From positions 186,001 to 250,000 of the forward strand of contig NZ_JBHSLA010000005.1 of assembly GCF_042657385.1 (NCBI RefSeq): a DNA stretch of 64,000 bases. The letters run 5' to 3'. This DNA is from Algorimicrobium hallyeonense. GTDB lineage: Bacteria > Bacteroidota > Bacteroidia > Flavobacteriales > Flavobacteriaceae. Shown here piece by piece: positions 55,873 through 64,000 of this stretch. Each line of letters begins with the position of its first letter. Within the stretch, counting starts at the first letter, position 1. Both the position numbers and the translations under genes were made by a program. The notes below the pieces were generated by a model. That model was not told where the DNA came from. It searched no databases and saw only the letters and a program-made list of their open reading frames with translations.

Positions 55873-57558
55873 ATGGATATGAAAAATGTATTAACAATAA
55901 AATTATTGTTAGTTTTAGCAGTAGCTGTTACAGCTGTTGGTTGTAAACGATCAGGCTCAAACAGTTCTCGAGCAACCGGTTGGGATATTAATTCTAGAGA
56001 TGGAGGATTCCAATACAATACTAGTTTTAAAGGACAAGAAGCAGGACCTGGACTTGTATTTGTAGAAGGAGGAACTTTTACTATGGGTAGAGTTCAAGAC
56101 GATGTAATGCATGATTGGAATAATTCACCAAATCAGCAGCATGTTCAATCCTTTTATATGGATGAAACGGAAGTTACCAATTTAATGTATTTAGAGTATT
56201 TAGATTGGATTAAACGAATTTATCCGCCAGCAGAAGAAAACTTTAAAGCTATTTATGATGGTGTTCTTCCCGACACTCTTGTTTGGAGAAATCGTTTAGG
56301 TTTTAATGAAGTTATGACCGAAAACTACTTACGTCATCCAGGTTATGCAGAATATCCGGTTGTTGGAGTTAGTTGGATTCAAGCAGTTGAATTTGCAAAC
56401 TGGCGTTCAGATCGTGTTAACGAAGCTAATTTAGAAGATGCAGGTTATATTCAAAGAGATGCTAAATTAAATGAAGTATCATCTGATGCTACATTTAACA
56501 CGGATACTTATATTAATGCACCTTCGCAAGTTTACGGTGGAAACACAGCGCTTACTGATCCAGAAAACACACGTCGTCGTGTACAAACTAATGCAGCAGG
56601 TGATCCAATAAATGTGAATGCAACAAGAGAAACAGGACTTATTTCTCCAAAATATAGACTACCAACAGAAACAGAATGGGAGTATGCCGCTTTAGGCTTA
56701 ACATCTATTCGTAGTTACAATGTGTATAGAGGCCGTAAGAAATATCCATGGGATGGTCAGTATACACGTTCAGGAAAACGTAAAGTAAGAGGTGATCAAT
56801 TAGCTAACTTTAAGCAAGGTAAAGGAGATTACGGCGGAATTGCTGGATGGTCTGATGATGGTGCTGATATTACAAATGCTGTAAAATCTTACGAGCCAAA
56901 TGATTTTGGATTATATGATATGGCTGGAAACGTAGCCGAATGGGTTGCTGATGTTTACAGACCTATTGTTGATGATGAGATGAGTGATTTTAATTACTAC
57001 CGTGGAAATGTGTATACCAAAAACGAATTAAATGAAGATGGTACCGTACGCATTGTAACGAGTGATGAGATTAAGTTTGATACTTTACCAAACGGAAAAG
57101 TAATTGCCAGAAACTTACCTGGTGAAATTCACCAAGTACCAGTTGATGAAAACGAAACCTATTTAAGAACAAACTTTGATACCAGCGATAACAGAAATTA
57201 TAGAGATGGTGATCAGCGTTCATCTCGTGATTACCGTGATGGTTTTAATGAAATGGAAGACGGTTCTAGTGAAACAACGCATACGAGAAAAATGTACAAC
57301 TCACCAAATCACAATGTTGAAACAGATTCAACAGGTGCTTTAATTCGTGAGTATGACCGTTCTGATAAGCGTACATCTTTAATTAACGATGAAGTTCGTG
57401 TTTATAAAGGTGGTTCATGGAAAGACAGAGAGTATTGGTTAGATCCTGCTCAACGTCGTTATTTCCCACAAAATATGGCAACTGATTATATTGGATTTAG
57501 ATGTGCCATGTCTCGAGTAGGTTCTAAATCAGAAAACAAAAACAAAAGGAAAAACTAA
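55873..57558 (+). CDS. gldJ: Gliding motility lipoprotein GldJ
   Basis: 561 residues. Lipoprotein signal with lipobox AVGC (C24 from ATG 55873; the ATG at 55879 would also serve). An FGE-sulfatase-like domain spans most of the protein: LVFVEGGTFTMGRVQDDVMHDW, YRLPTETEWEYAALG, YDMAGNVAEWVADVYRP and VYKGGSWKDREYW. GldJ is needed for gliding and for T9SS stability in Flavobacterium; it is thought to be structural rather than enzymatic. Divergent from porU, giving the porV-porU/gldJ arrangement common in the family. Confidence 0.95.
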   Translation: MDMKNVLTIKLLLVLAVAVTAVGCKRSGSNSSRATGWDINSRDGGFQYNTSFKGQEAGPGLVFVEGGTFTMGRVQDDVMHDWNNSPNQQHVQSFYMDETEVTNLMYLEYLDWIKRIYPPAEENFKAIYDGVLPDTLVWRNRLGFNEVMTENYLRHPGYAEYPVVGVSWIQAVEFANWRSDRVNEANLEDAGYIQRDAKLNEVSSDATFNTDTYINAPSQVYGGNTALTDPENTRRRVQTNAAGDPINVNATRETGLISPKYRLPTETEWEYAALGLTSIRSYNVYRGRKKYPWDGQYTRSGKRKVRGDQLANFKQGKGDYGGIAGWSDDGADITNAVKSYEPNDFGLYDMAGNVAEWVADVYRPIVDDEMSDFNYYRGNVYTKNELNEDGTVRIVTSDEIKFDTLPNGKVIARNLPGEIHQVPVDENETYLRTNFDTSDNRNYRDGDQRSSRDYRDGFNEMEDGSSETTHTRKMYNSPNHNVETDSTGALIREYDRSDKRTSLINDEVRVYKGGSWKDREYWLDPAQRRYFPQNMATDYIGFRCAMSRVGSKSENKNKRKN

Positions 57559-57580
57559 TTAATTTAGTTATAAAAATTTC

Positions 57581-57610
57581 AAAAAGTCCTGACCGTAGTC
57601 AGGACTTTTT
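57581..57610 (+). terminator. Terminator of gldJ
   Basis: Perfect 12-bp stem AAAAAGTCCTGA / TCAGGACTTTTT with 6-nt loop and T-run, 22 bp past the gldJ stop; murF starts 16 bp later. Confidence 0.88.
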
Positions 57611-57625
57611 TTATACTTTTATTTT

Positions 57626-58912
57626 ATGGAACTACATACCCTTCATAAACGTTTTTTAGAATGCAAAAGCGTTTGTACAGATACGCGAAAAATCACTCAA
57701 GAATGCCTATTTTTTGCGCTCAAAGGTGATAATTTTGATGGTAATAGCTTTGCCAAACAAGCCCTTGAAAATGGGGCTAAATACGTTGTTATTGATAATC
57801 CTGAATTTGTCCAAAACCATCAAACCATTCTCGTACAGGATGTATTAGAAACCTTACAAAAACTTGCCACTTTCCATCGGGACTATTTAGGGATTCCTAT
57901 TATTTCACTCACCGGTAGTAACGGAAAAACAACGACAAAAGAGTTGATTCATGCTGTGCTTTCCAAAAAATTTAGAACAACGGCTACTATCGGTAATTTA
58001 AATAATCATATTGGCGTGCCATTAACACTTTTGTCCATGACCAAAGCGACTGAAATAGGTGTGGTTGAAATGGGTGCAAATCACCAAAAGGAAATTGCCT
58101 TTTTATGCCATATTGCAAAACCAGATTACGGCTATATCACCAATTTTGGAAAAGCGCATTTAGAGGGGTTCGGAGGCGTTGAAGGTGTTATAATAGGTAA
58201 AAGTGAATTGTATAAGTATTTGATATCACATAATAAACCAATATTTATAAACTCAGCAGATACGATTCAAGTAGATAAAACCAAAAATGCTAAAACAATC
58301 CCTTTTGGCCCTTCCGATAACAAAAATCAATTACACATTCAGTTTTTAGATGCTAAACCTTTTGTTAGTTTATCGTATCATGACCAAACTATTACTAGTA
58401 ACTTAATTGGAGCTTATAATTTTAATAATATAGCTGCCGCTATTACTATAGGAAATTATTTTGAAGTCGATGATTCTGATATTCAAAAAGCCATTGAGAA
58501 TTATATTCCAACTAATAATCGTTCACAAATTATCACCAAAGGAACAACCCGCATTATTTTAGACGCTTACAATGCTAATCCTTCTAGTATGATGGTTGCA
58601 TTGGAGCATTTTTCAAAACAAGAACATCCTCATAAAATTGCCATTTTGGGTGACATGTTTGAATTAGGACCTGACGCCGAAAATGAACATCAAGCGATTG
58701 TCAATTTAGCCGGCACACTTCAAATTGATAAAGTCTTCTTTTTAGGTGAAAATTTCTACAAAGCTACAAGTACTGATTCAAAAACAACCTTTCACAAATC
58801 ATTTCAAGCTTTTAAAGAGACTTTCAATGTAGAAACGCTAAACAATGCTCTAGTAATAATAAAAGGCTCTAGAGGCATGGCTTTGGAGCGTGTGTTGGAA
58901 TTGCTTAATTAA
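57626..58912 (+). CDS. murF: UDP-N-acetylmuramoyl-tripeptide--D-Ala-D-Ala ligase
   Basis: Adds D-Ala-D-Ala to the peptidoglycan precursor in the cytoplasm. 428 residues. The N-terminal domain binds UDP-MurNAc (VCTDTRKITQECLFFALKG). The ATP P-loop is GSNGKTTT (97-104), with TATIGNLNNHIGVPLTLL and VVEMGANHQKEI after it. The C-terminal domain carries LDAYNANPSSMMVAL and AILGDMFELG. All are MurF signatures. It is separated from other mur genes. Confidence 0.95.
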   Translation: MELHTLHKRFLECKSVCTDTRKITQECLFFALKGDNFDGNSFAKQALENGAKYVVIDNPEFVQNHQTILVQDVLETLQKLATFHRDYLGIPIISLTGSNGKTTTKELIHAVLSKKFRTTATIGNLNNHIGVPLTLLSMTKATEIGVVEMGANHQKEIAFLCHIAKPDYGYITNFGKAHLEGFGGVEGVIIGKSELYKYLISHNKPIFINSADTIQVDKTKNAKTIPFGPSDNKNQLHIQFLDAKPFVSLSYHDQTITSNLIGAYNFNNIAAAITIGNYFEVDDSDIQKAIENYIPTNNRSQIITKGTTRIILDAYNANPSSMMVALEHFSKQEHPHKIAILGDMFELGPDAENEHQAIVNLAGTLQIDKVFFLGENFYKATSTDSKTTFHKSFQAFKETFNVETLNNALVIIKGSRGMALERVLELLN

Positions 58913-58942
58913 ATATAAAAACAGTGGTATACTTAATTAATT

Positions 58943-60175
58943 CTAATAGATGGATATCGCTGAATAGCAAGCATCTCTGACACCAAAAGCCAGCTCAAAA
59001 AAGCTTTGATCGCCTTCTTCTTCAGGCGCTATTCGTATAAAGTTTGCTGAAGCCAAAATAGTTATGCCTGTATCTTGATTATATCTTAAAGACGAAACAT
59101 AGCTTAAATGGGCGCCGTCATGACCATAGCCAAGACCTTCATTATAAACTAAACCTAAACCATAAAAACCATGGGCTTCATCTGCTACTTGCATTTCTTT
59201 CATCAAAGCAATATTTTCGGCACTCACACCTGCATTTCCTGTTAATAAAAGCTCCAACCATTTCGTAATATCGCTAGGTGTAGAAACTATATTTCCCTCG
59301 GTCACATGAGCAGACATATTATCCTGAGAAGTTTCTAACTCCGCCTCTCCCTGAATATATAAGTGTGAGTTGACATACGGCATCCGCATTTCCACATCGC
59401 TTCCCTCCCATACACTATAAGTTCTAGATAAACCTAAAGGTGTAATAAAGGTTTGTGTTATATACTCACTATACGACATACCTGAAACTGTTTCAATTAT
59501 TTTTCCCAATATATTATAGCCTGTATTAGAATAATGAAACATCACGTTAGGAGCAGATGTACTCAATTGGTGTTCAGCATTAATCCCTACCAGTTCATCC
59601 AGAGTGAATTTATGGTTATTATCTTGATTACGGATGTAATCCACATACATTTCGCCAGCATAGCTAGCATTAACGGTTTCTGGTATTTCACTATTTGTCA
59701 CATCAAAAACTCCTGCTCGATGCTGTAATAGCTGTTTGATAGTTATCTCACTCCGATACGGGATATTGTAAGCTGGTTCATCGATTATATAGTTTTCTAT
59801 TCCATCCTCAATATGTAACAAGCCCTCTTGGTGCAACCGCATAATTGCAGCAGCTGTAAATGTTTTAGAAATACTTGCAATTCTAAAATGGGCATCTGGG
59901 TTGGGCGTGGGTGTTATGTTACTCGAACTCATAAAAGTTCCTGAAGGACCATTTATATATAGCATGATTCCAGACTTGTCTATATTCCATTTATCATCAA
60001 ACAATTTATAAACGCTATCTGCGACATGCTGCAGTGACACTTGAACATTCTTTTCATTTCCATTAACACTACTTTTTTCACATGACATAATTGTTGCTAA
60101 ACAACTAATGAAAAGGAAAAGAAAAGCACGATTAGTGTGTCTCCAAAAAAGTTTATTATATTCAACTGATTTCAT
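58943..60175 (-). CDS. Serine hydrolase, class C beta-lactamase-like lipoprotein
   Basis: 410 residues with lipobox TIMSC (C32) after an unusually long charged N-terminus. Penicillin-binding/beta-lactamase fold: S-x-x-K is S101-ISK104 (FRIASISKTFTAAAI), the YxN motif is HYSNTGYN, and the third motif is HDGA (GYGHDGAHLSY). This arrangement is typical of the broad D-aminopeptidase/esterase/AmpC-like (Pfam Beta-lactamase) group. Antibiotic resistance should not be assumed; peptide or ester hydrolysis in the envelope is more likely. Monocistronic. Confidence 0.88.
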   Translation of the reverse strand: MKSVEYNKLFWRHTNRAFLFLFISCLATIMSCEKSSVNGNEKNVQVSLQHVADSVYKLFDDKWNIDKSGIMLYINGPSGTFMSSSNITPTPNPDAHFRIASISKTFTAAAIMRLHQEGLLHIEDGIENYIIDEPAYNIPYRSEITIKQLLQHRAGVFDVTNSEIPETVNASYAGEMYVDYIRNQDNNHKFTLDELVGINAEHQLSTSAPNVMFHYSNTGYNILGKIIETVSGMSYSEYITQTFITPLGLSRTYSVWEGSDVEMRMPYVNSHLYIQGEAELETSQDNMSAHVTEGNIVSTPSDITKWLELLLTGNAGVSAENIALMKEMQVADEAHGFYGLGLVYNEGLGYGHDGAHLSYVSSLRYNQDTGITILASANFIRIAPEEEGDQSFFELAFGVRDACYSAISIY

Positions 60176-60361
60176 TTTTTACTGATATTAAATTGCTATA
60201 AATAATTAACCTAAATTAATCTAAATTATTAAGAAAACAAACAAGTTTCATTTTTTCAACTTTGTTCGAGTTAAATCAAAACGTTAGGTATTTCCAAGAT
60301 TAATTTATAATATCTGAATGAATTTTACACATTTTCTTAACCTATTAGGCCTAACCTAACG

Positions 60362-60473
60362 GCTCTTGGATTAATTCCATTGATCCAGAATAAACACACT
60401 CCTGCAAATGTAAATCTGAATGCTCACGCATTCTAGCTTTTTTTATTTCACAAACCCCTTTAAAGCGAGCTTT
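60362..60473. repeat. 112-bp direct repeat, copy 1
   Basis: Identical to 60521-60632 except for one base (A for C in AAATGTAAATC). Non-coding; contains TTTTTTTATTTCACAAACCCC. The preceding gap (60176-60361) holds AT-rich DNA without a gene. Confidence 0.92.
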
Positions 60474-60479
60474 ATAAAA

Positions 60480-60510
60480 GACCTAAAAGGTTTTTAAAAC
60501 CTGTTAGGTC
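60480..60510. repeat. Interspersed palindrome, second copy
   Basis: GACCTAAAAGGTTTT and AAAACCTGTTAGGTC pair with one mismatch around a T. Same element as 6963-6995; here it lies between the two 112-bp direct repeats. Confidence 0.7.
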
Positions 60511-60520
60511 CAACCTTAAA

Positions 60521-60632
60521 GCTCTTGGATTAATTCCATTGATCCAGAATAAACACACTCCTGCAAATGTACATCTGAATGCTCACGCATTCTAGCTTTT
60601 TTTATTTCACAAACCCCTTTAAAGCGAGCTTT
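60521..60632. repeat. 112-bp direct repeat, copy 2
   Basis: Second copy, adjoining the tRNA terminator. In this copy only, the end TTTATTTCACAAACCC can pair with GGGTTTTGTGAAATAAA at 60634-60650, forming a long hairpin. Confidence 0.92.
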
Positions 60633-60651
60633 GCGGGTTTTGTGAAATAAA

Positions 60652-60677
60652 AAAATCTGCATTTCCATGCAGATTTT
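60652..60677 (-). terminator. Terminator of the tRNA-Val pair
   Basis: Perfect 11-bp stem AAAATCTGCAT / ATGCAGATTTT with loop TTCC, 10 bp past the 3' end of the second tRNA. Confidence 0.9.
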
Positions 60678-60686
60678 CGCTTGATG

Positions 60687-60761
60687 TGGGTCATACTGGA
60701 TTCGAACCAGTGACTTCCACGTTGTCGACGTGACACTCTGAACCAACTGAGTTAATGACCC
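60687..60761 (-). tRNA. tRNA-Val (GAC), atypical anticodon loop
   Basis: 75 nt on the minus strand. Acceptor GGGTCAT/ATGACCC pairs fully, D arm ACTC/GAGT, T arm ACTGG-TTCGAAT-CCAGT. The anticodon stem TCACG/CGTGG holds the loop TCGACAA, giving anticodon GAC (Val) but C at position 33 instead of the near-universal U. CCA is not encoded. It follows tRNA-Val(TAC) on the same strand. Confidence 0.85.
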
Positions 60762-60803
60762 CTATAACTAAAAAAAGTCCGTATAAAACGGACTTTCTTT
60801 TTG

Positions 60804-60878
60804 TGGGCGATGAGGGATTCGAACCCCCGACCCCCTCGGTGTAAACGAGGTGCTCTGAACCAACTGAGCTAATCGCCC
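60804..60878 (-). tRNA. tRNA-Val (TAC)
   Basis: 75 nt on the minus strand. Acceptor GGGCGAT/ATCGCCC, D arm GCTC/GAGC, anticodon stem CCTCG/CGAGG with loop TTTACAC (anticodon TAC, normal U33), T arm GGGGG-TTCGAAT-CCCTC. CCA not encoded. First of two tRNA-Val genes under one promoter. Confidence 0.95.
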
Positions 60879-60893
60879 TTCGTAATTGGATTG

Positions 60894-60922
60894 CAAATAT
60901 AAAGTAGTTTTTCATATTGCAA
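60894..60922 (-). promoter_or_regulatory. Predicted promoter of the tRNA-Val operon
   Basis: On the minus strand TTG (60922-60920) is 18 bp before TATATTTG (60901-60894), which lies 16 bp before the first tRNA. Matches the Bacteroidota housekeeping promoter well. Confidence 0.7.
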
Positions 60923-60941
60923 AACTTTTTTTGAGAAAAAA

Positions 60942-62159
60942 TTAAATTATTTCTGCAACAACAAAAGTGCTCCCTCCAATATATATAATATCACCAGCCT
61001 GTGCCGTGTTTTTTGCAGCCGTAAAGGCATCATTTACACTACTATATGCGTTTCCTTGAAAACCTTGCTCCTTAAAGGTATTTCTTAAAATATTTTCATC
61101 TAAACCTCTCGGCACATCGGGTTTGCAGAAGTAATACCTTGCATTTTTTGGTAAAAGCGGTAAAATAGAGGCAATATCTTTATCATTTACAACTCCGAAA
61201 ACAACATGTAACGCCTGATATGGCAAATTCATTAATTGTTCCATCACAACCTTTAAGCCTTCCGAGTTATGAGCTGTATCGCAAATAATTAAAGGGTTTT
61301 GTTGCAAAACCTGCCAACGACCTTGAAACCCTGTATTACGAACCACTTGTAATAACCCGTTTTTAACATGAGTATCAGCAATGATAAAGTTTTGAGTTTT
61401 TAAAACTTCAATTGCCTGTACCACCGTCTGAATATTTTCATATTGATATGTGCCTTTTAAATCCGATTCATAATGTGAATGAACAATCTGATCCGCAAAG
61501 AAAATTGCTGCTTCCAAGCTTTTTGCTACTTCTTGAAAAATTGGTTTTGTCTCCGCTTGCGTTTTACCAATTACTATTGGAATTTGATTTTTAATAATTC
61601 CGGCTTTTTCATAAGCTATTTTATCCAGTGTATCCCCTAAAAATTGTGTATGATCTAACCCTATATTGGTGATGATAGCCAGTTCAGGTGTGATAATATT
61701 AGTAGAATCCAAACGACCACCTAGCCCGACTTCAATTATGGCAACATCCACCTTTTCATTCCAAAAATAATTGAAGGCCATTCCGGAGGTCATTTCAAAA
61801 AAGGAAAGTCCAGAAATATCTAAATAGCCTTTATTGTGTTGTATAAAATTAACCACATATTCTTTGCTGACCATTTCGCCATTAACACGAATACGCTCAC
61901 GAAAATCCTTTAAATGTGGTGATGTAAACAAACCCACTTTATAGCCTGCCTCTTGCAAAACGGAAGCTAGCATATTACTTGTAGAACCTTTACCGTTGGT
62001 ACCTCCAACATGAATGGTTTTTATTCTATTTTGAGGGTTATTTAAATGATGTGCGAAACGGATGGAATTGTCCAAATTGGCTTTAAATGCCGTTTTACCT
62101 TGTCGCTGATACATGGGAAGTTTTGAAAACATCCAGTTTAAAGTATCTTGATATGTCAT
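60942..62159 (-). CDS. folC: Folylpolyglutamate synthase/dihydrofolate synthase
   Basis: 405 residues; adds glutamate to dihydropteroate and to tetrahydrofolates. P-loop GGTNGKGST (52-60), omega-loop GLFTSPHLKDFRERIRVNGE, then VGLGGRLDSTNII and GLDHTQFLGDTLDKIAYEKAGI. The catalytic-domain end has CDTAHNSEGLK and VFGVVNDKDI. Mur-ligase-family relative of MurF nearby but clearly FolC by the TSPH and LGGRLD motifs. It starts 3 bp after the tonB stop and belongs to the exbB-exbD-tonB-folC run. Confidence 0.95.
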   Translation of the reverse strand: MTYQDTLNWMFSKLPMYQRQGKTAFKANLDNSIRFAHHLNNPQNRIKTIHVGGTNGKGSTSNMLASVLQEAGYKVGLFTSPHLKDFRERIRVNGEMVSKEYVVNFIQHNKGYLDISGLSFFEMTSGMAFNYFWNEKVDVAIIEVGLGGRLDSTNIITPELAIITNIGLDHTQFLGDTLDKIAYEKAGIIKNQIPIVIGKTQAETKPIFQEVAKSLEAAIFFADQIVHSHYESDLKGTYQYENIQTVVQAIEVLKTQNFIIADTHVKNGLLQVVRNTGFQGRWQVLQQNPLIICDTAHNSEGLKVVMEQLMNLPYQALHVVFGVVNDKDIASILPLLPKNARYYFCKPDVPRGLDENILRNTFKEQGFQGNAYSSVNDAFTAAKNTAQAGDIIYIGGSTFVVAEII

Positions 62160-62162
62160 AAA

Positions 62163-63059
62163 TTATTGACCTATTGTGAAGTTAACTTCAACAAATCCTA
62201 CTTGCGCTGCTGGCGCATTGCTATCTGGCCGCCATTTGTGAGATAAAGCTATTTTTTTTGCTGGCTCCAGAAGACATTTAGCCGTATTATTCGTGCCTTT
62301 AACGCCTGGATTGGCTTCTATGACATTACCTTCTCGGTTTACCACTATGCGAACTACAACCCTTCCAGACTCATTACAATCTTGATTTAATTTTTGATAC
62401 GTTGCCTTTCCTCGTCCGTTTAAACCATAGCCTACACCTCCGCTACCAGAACCTGGATTGCCAAAATAGCTGGTGGCATACGGATTGCCATCCAATTGGC
62501 CTTTATCACCCGGTTTGTTGTCATCCCCTTCGCCACCAGATGTGGTGCCTTCCGATTTACTTACGCCTCCAATTAAAGCGTCTAGCTTTTTCTTTTTAGC
62601 CTCTTTCTCTGCCTGCTCTTTCGCTTTTTGTTCGGCTTCCGCTTTTGCCTTGGCATCCGCTTCTGCTTGCGCTTTTGCTTTTGCATCTGCAATTTTTTTC
62701 GCTTTAGCGTCGGCTTGTTTTTTCTTTTCTATTGCTAATGCTTCTTCGTTATTCTGTGTGATAACATCTTCCGCTTTTGTTTTTTCAGCAGCAGCCGCTT
62801 CTGGTTTTGTTTCTTGAGGTTTTGTTACCGCTTCTTCCGGAGGACGCTCTATGTTTTTTGGTTCGGATTTAACAGGTTCTTTTGGCTGTACGTTTCCGCT
62901 GCCAACATCTGAATTCCCAAAATTAACAGCTACGCCATATTCTTCCGGTGGATCCATATATGGAGGCCCCACTACAAACAACAGCAATACCAAAATAACG
63001 ATTATTAAAGTCGTAATCTTGGCAGAATTCCGTTCGTGTTTGGTCTCTAAATATTTCAT
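62163..63059 (-). CDS. tonB: Energy transducer TonB
   Basis: 298 residues. One N-terminal membrane helix (about 15-33, TTLIIVILVLLLFVVGPPY), then a Pro/Glu stretch, a Lys/Ala/Glu-rich TolA-like rod (about 85-162) and a Gly-rich part. The C-terminal TonB domain (about 220-298) has ESGRVVVRIVVNREGNVIEA and ends FVEVNFTIGQ. Couples the ExbB/ExbD proton channel to TonB-dependent receptors. The long Lys/Ala rod resembles TolA, so a Tol-type role is possible. Downstream of exbD by 16 bp. Confidence 0.9.
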   Translation of the reverse strand: MKYLETKHERNSAKITTLIIVILVLLLFVVGPPYMDPPEEYGVAVNFGNSDVGSGNVQPKEPVKSEPKNIERPPEEAVTKPQETKPEAAAAEKTKAEDVITQNNEEALAIEKKKQADAKAKKIADAKAKAQAEADAKAKAEAEQKAKEQAEKEAKKKKLDALIGGVSKSEGTTSGGEGDDNKPGDKGQLDGNPYATSYFGNPGSGSGGVGYGLNGRGKATYQKLNQDCNESGRVVVRIVVNREGNVIEANPGVKGTNNTAKCLLEPAKKIALSHKWRPDSNAPAAQVGFVEVNFTIGQ

Positions 63060-63075
63060 GGGTAGATGTGCCGTT

Positions 63076-63468
63076 TTAATTTGGCTTAACTGCTAAAATG
63101 ACTTTAATTTTATTTCTATTCGCTATATCCATTACTTTAACCACATTATCAACAGGTACTGATTTTTCAGCACGCAATACAACCGTTGGTTTTTCTTGAC
63201 TGGATAAAGCGGTTAAAAGTTCACCTTCCAACATACTTTCACCTACTAATTTTTGATCTACATAATAGCGCAAATCTTTAGTAATACTAACAGCTACAGA
63301 TTTTTTATTCTCTGTTTTTCCACTGGCATTTGGTAGTAAAATATCAATAGCACTTGTTGTTACCAAGGTAGAAGCTATCATAAAAAATATAAGTAAAAGA
63401 AAGACAATATCCGTCATAGACGACATATTGAATTCGGGCGTTACTTTATTTCTTCCGCGTATATTCAT
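63076..63468 (-). CDS. exbD: Biopolymer transporter ExbD
   Basis: 130 residues. Short cytoplasmic N-terminus, one membrane helix with the conserved aspartate (SSMTDIVFLLLIFFMIAS; D19), then a periplasmic domain (LPNASGKTENKK, VVLRAEKSVPVDNVVKVMDIA). D19 carries protons with ExbB. The gene ends 16 bp before tonB and starts 1 bp after the exbB stop, so it is operonic. Confidence 0.95.
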   Translation of the reverse strand: MNIRGRNKVTPEFNMSSMTDIVFLLLIFFMIASTLVTTSAIDILLPNASGKTENKKSVAVSITKDLRYYVDQKLVGESMLEGELLTALSSQEKPTVVLRAEKSVPVDNVVKVMDIANRNKIKVILAVKPN

Positions 63469-63469
63469 A

Positions 63470-64000
63470 TTAAATAGGTTCGTTTAAATGATCTAAAAAT
63501 TCTAAAGAATTTGCTTCCATTTGATACACCACCTTATTTGTTTTTACTACTAAATGGTTATACGTGATATAAGCTATAATACCGACAATTAAACCAGCAA
63601 CAGTTGTCGTCATAGCTGTATATAAACCACTGGCAAGCACATCCATTTGAATGGTTCCGCCAGCATTAGCTAGTTCAAAAATAGCTAAAATCATACCGAC
63701 TACGGTTCCAAGGAAACCAATCATAGGCGCTGCACCAGAAATGGTTGCTAGGATACTAACATTTTTTTCTAATCCGTAAATTTCTAACCGACCAGCATTT
63801 TCAATAGCGGTATTAATATCTTCAAGTGGTTTGCCAATTCTAGTAATTCCTTTATTTATTAATCTAGAAACAGGTGTGTTGACTTGTGCACACAAAATTT
63901 GTGCCGCTTCAATTTTACCATTACTTACATGATCCTTTATCTGATTCATGAAATTACTGTCAATTTGTGATGCCGCTTTGATAGCAAATAAACGTTCAAA
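63470..64000 (-). CDS. exbB: ExbB/TolQ-type proton channel (5' end outside the window)
   Basis: The minus-strand frame is open from the right edge (reading FERLFAIKAASQIDSNFMNQ) to the stop at 63470, so the ATG at 63949 is internal and 176 codons are visible of a longer gene. MotA/TolQ/ExbB signatures: LEKNVSILATISGAAPMIGFLGTVVGMI and SGLYTAMTTTVAGLIVGIIAYITYN, two membrane helices of the pore. It supplies proton flow with ExbD to energise TonB. First visible gene of exbB-exbD-tonB-folC. Confidence 0.93.
   Translation of the reverse strand, partial: FERLFAIKAASQIDSNFMNQIKDHVSNGKIEAAQILCAQVNTPVSRLINKGITRIGKPLEDINTAIENAGRLEIYGLEKNVSILATISGAAPMIGFLGTVVGMILAIFELANAGGTIQMDVLASGLYTAMTTTVAGLIVGIIAYITYNHLVVKTNKVVYQMEANSLEFLDHLNEPI

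Noticed and set aside
58943..60175. Beta-lactamase resistance gene
   Set aside because: The S-x-x-K/YxN/HDGA set is shared with many esterases and peptidases; nothing points to antibiotic hydrolysis.
60516..60915. Two small open frames over the tRNA region
   Set aside because: They are translations of the tRNA-Val genes and the adjoining repeat.

Overview
The window comes from a bacterium of the phylum Bacteroidota, most likely a marine-type Flavobacteriaceae. The DNA is AT-rich. Many proteins carry Bacteroidota lipoprotein or Por-type secretion signals. Type IX secretion and gliding genes (porV, porU, gldJ) lie side by side. Several genes are preceded by the Bacteroidota -7 promoter motif TAnnTTTG, and Shine-Dalgarno sequences are not apparent. 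It reads as an ordinary chromosomal segment: no phage, transposase, CRISPR array or plasmid replication gene was seen.

Layout. 1-1585 is the N-terminal part of a large secreted surface protein that runs off the left edge. 1.8-7 kb holds folE, a four-helix-bundle gene, cysS, yidD, lgt and a DUF192 lipoprotein. The end of yidD is expanded into an exact 120-bp tandem repeat. 7-19 kb is mostly minus strand: secDF, a DUF4412 protein, mdh, a DUF6588-like protein, gyrB, a DUF6090 gene broken by an in-frame TAG, and asnB; a DUF2911 protein (plus) and queE (minus) follow. 19.8-24.4 kb is a plus-strand run: HerA-like ATPase, lipoprotein, cupin, alpha/beta hydrolase, rluF-type pseudouridine synthase and a VOC protein. 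24.5-28 kb (minus) has a TIGR02206 membrane protein, folD, a second four-helix-bundle gene and ffh.

28-34.3 kb is the main accessory block. An ECF sigma factor, a FecR anti-sigma factor and a TonB-dependent receptor with an N-terminal STN signalling domain form a cell-surface signalling cassette. It is divergent from a 771-residue repeat lipoprotein ending in a LamG-like domain. The next gene (minus) appears frameshifted, losing a C-terminal membrane helix. 35.5-50.4 kb holds argS, an orphan TPR histidine kinase, ctlX, a 1356-residue FG-GAP/ASPIC/vanadium-haloperoxidase-like/T9SS fusion, a short-chain dehydrogenase, an M28 peptidase, pdhC, pdhA and cdd. 50.4-57.6 kb is porV-porU and gldJ. 57.6-64 kb has murF, a class C beta-lactamase-like lipoprotein, a region of duplicated non-coding DNA, two tRNA-Val genes, folC, tonB, exbD and the start-truncated end of exbB.

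How they work together. secDF, ffh, yidD and lgt serve export, membrane insertion and lipoprotein maturation. porU/porV process and attach the T9SS cargo, of which the 1356-residue fusion is one. TonB/ExbB/ExbD can energise the TonB-dependent receptor at 32-34 kb. No complete novel defence or biosynthetic system was found. The best leads are the haloperoxidase fusion, the repeat lipoprotein beside the signalling cassette, the yidD tandem repeat, the frameshifted membrane-anchored gene and a tRNA-Val(GAC) with an atypical anticodon loop.
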